The notes under the pieces were generated by a model. It was not told where the DNA came from and did no database searches. It saw only the letters and a list, made by a program, of their open reading frames with translations. Below, one piece after another: positions 62,956 through 64,000 of a DNA stretch of 64,000 bases; position 1 is the first letter of the stretch, and each line of letters begins with the position of its first letter. This DNA comes from Okapia johnstoni. Its lineage: Eukaryota; Chordata; Mammalia; Artiodactyla; Giraffidae. The DNA is taken from NCBI GenBank assembly GCA_024291935.2, contig CM044320.1:55122001-55186000 (forward strand), in the 5' to 3' direction. Position numbers and translations under genes: made by a program.

Positions 62956-63587
62956 CTGAAAATTACTCTTTTCCTCTAACTTTCTTTCCCCAATTTTCTT
63001 AAGGGATTTTAGCAAACCTCAGAATAGGCCTTAAGGTACTTTATATTCTGCATTGCCTCAAGGAATCAGACATACAAGTCTTGCCCAAAATATGTCAGGA
63101 GGTAGTTGTCAGGGACACCTTTTGAAAAAAATGAAGGTGGTAATAGAAGAGAGCCCCTTAACTCAGTTTTAATCCCTCAGAACATGCATCATTTCCAAAA
63201 AATTTAATTCACAGATTAACCTATGCCTTCTCTTAGAATAGCAGTTATTTCTAAACCCATTGTCCCCAAAATGCTCTTCTAAAAATCCTTTTGCTTTTTA
63301 AAAATGTAGGACTGCACTACATATACTTAAGAGGCAAAACTCAATTTGCTTTGAACAATGACATAAAAGGGCCAAAAATGAGGCCCTAACAGGATCCCAT
63401 CATCCCCAGGAAACCCCTTCACAAGACAAAGCTATTCAACAATCCAAGACAATGGCTTTTCTTTTTGGATGACCCCATTTCAAACATATATGTATGGCCT
63501 ACTTTGTGCTATTTCTTGTGGCTATTCTAAAATACTATTAAAAACTTCAGTACTGGCTGTGTTGTCAGGACCAAGAAAAACAGACAG

Positions 63588-63757
63588 ATGTTGAGGGATG
63601 TACATTTTATTGGACACCTTAAATATTCTTCAGACAGAACACAATGTCTTCAATCAAGGCTCTCACGCGGCCTACAGAGAAAACTGCGATTTCTGGATTA
63701 GGGGCAAGGAGAGGGACACCATGGAGGATGAGTGCTTAATGTGCCAAAAGGACCCCC
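63588..63757 (-). other. ATP5F1B: ATP5F1B 3' UTR and poly(A) signal
   Basis: Short 3' UTR after the stop. AATAAA in gene sense lies at 63606-63611; cleavage is probably near 63588. Confidence 0.85.
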
Positions 63758-63855
63758 TCATGAGTGCTCTTCAGCCAGCTTATCAGCTTTTGCCACAGCT
63801 TCTTCAATGGGTCCCACCATATAGAAGGCCTGTTCTGGGAGATGGTCATATTCAC
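63758..63855 (-). CDS. ATP5F1B: ATP5F1B last coding exon (mitochondrial ATP synthase beta)
   Basis: Catalytic beta subunit of the F1 part of mitochondrial ATP synthase, in the matrix. Only the last exon is in the window: acceptor tatag before 63855, then two bases of a split Gly codon and [31 protein letters not shown] and TGA at 63758-63760. This matches the C-terminus of the beta subunit exactly as I know it. The ending EEHS (one Ser) fits the 528-residue bovine form rather than the human EEHSS. The intron runs out of the window to the right. Upstream catalytic residues (P-loop, DELSEED) are not visible here. Very secure despite the short length. Confidence 0.96.
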
Positions 63856-64000
63856 CTATATGGGAAAAAAAAATCCAACTGGTGAGAAGTGAAGGATATC
63901 AACTTCTACAGTGGTTACATACCTCACCACTTGAGGCCACCAGTTAGAACGTGATGAAATCCTGTCATCTTAGGTTTTTTTCTTAAACTTGCCTCACAAT
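63856..64000 (-). other. ATP5F1B: ATP5F1B last intron (partial)
   Basis: Polypyrimidine tract and tatag acceptor directly left of 63856. The 145 bases visible hold no recognised snoRNA, although this gene hosts C/D snoRNAs in mammals. Confidence 0.8.

Larger units (their letters stand above)
60561..63587. other. Intergenic region BAZ2A - ATP5F1B
   Basis: G+C-rich on the left, A+T-richer on the right. It contains a Maf-recognition-like element at 61546-61557, a TATA-like cttataaattc near 62479 and one antisense CHR SINE (62837-62955). No gene found. Confidence 0.7.

Noticed and set aside
1..64000. A previously undescribed multi-gene system
   Set aside because: All supported exons belong to three well-known mammalian genes, and the rest is explained by introns, UTRs and known repeat families, apart from unique sequence without coding signal.

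Overview
This is mammalian nuclear DNA, almost certainly from a ruminant and most likely cattle or a close bovid. The evidence is split exons with GT-AG borders, many tRNA-derived bovid SINEs (Bov-tA, BOV-A2), cetartiodactyl CHR-type SINEs, and several truncated BovB (RTE) retrotransposons. The ATP synthase beta C-terminus ends in EEHS, as I recall for the 528-residue bovine protein. Gene order matches the mammalian RBMS2 - BAZ2A - ATP5F1B block (human 12q13). Gene identities come from remembered human sequences, not a search.

Layout. (1) 1-24.6 kb, + strand: the 3' part of RBMS2. Eleven coding exons run from the middle of RRM1 to the stop at 19488-19490, then a 3'-UTR intron and a long 3' UTR with a good poly(A) signal at 24617. 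The first ~77 codons lie upstream of the window. (2) 25.0-60.5 kb, - strand: all of BAZ2A (TIP5), tail-to-tail with RBMS2 (about 400 bp between the apparent poly(A) sites). I placed 28 coding exons totalling 5736 nt (1911 codons plus stop, no frameshift). They encode a TAM/MBD-like domain, four AT-hooks, a DDT domain, a PHD finger and a C-terminal bromodomain. A predicted 84-bp 5'-UTR exon and two CpG-rich regions (about 55.9-56.5 kb and 60.0-60.6 kb) mark the 5' end. (3) 60.6-63.6 kb: intergenic, with one CHR SINE and a Maf-recognition-like site. (4) 63.59-64.0 kb, - strand: the last exon and 3' UTR of ATP5F1B.

The genes are ordinary housekeeping or regulatory genes: an RNA-binding protein, the large subunit of the nucleolar remodelling complex NoRC, and the catalytic beta subunit of mitochondrial ATP synthase. 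They are not an operon and need not act together. Most remaining structure is retrotransposon history. Many insertions have clear target-site duplications, some are nested, and several form inverted pairs that could fold into double-stranded RNA in pre-mRNA. I found no CRISPR array, prophage, prokaryotic system or convincing novel gene system. The best leads are the alternative BAZ2A promoter and 5'-UTR exon with a tiny uORF, the lineage-variable Ser-Pro repeat in BAZ2A, the inverted repeat pairs, and a weak C/D snoRNA-like motif in an RBMS2 intron.
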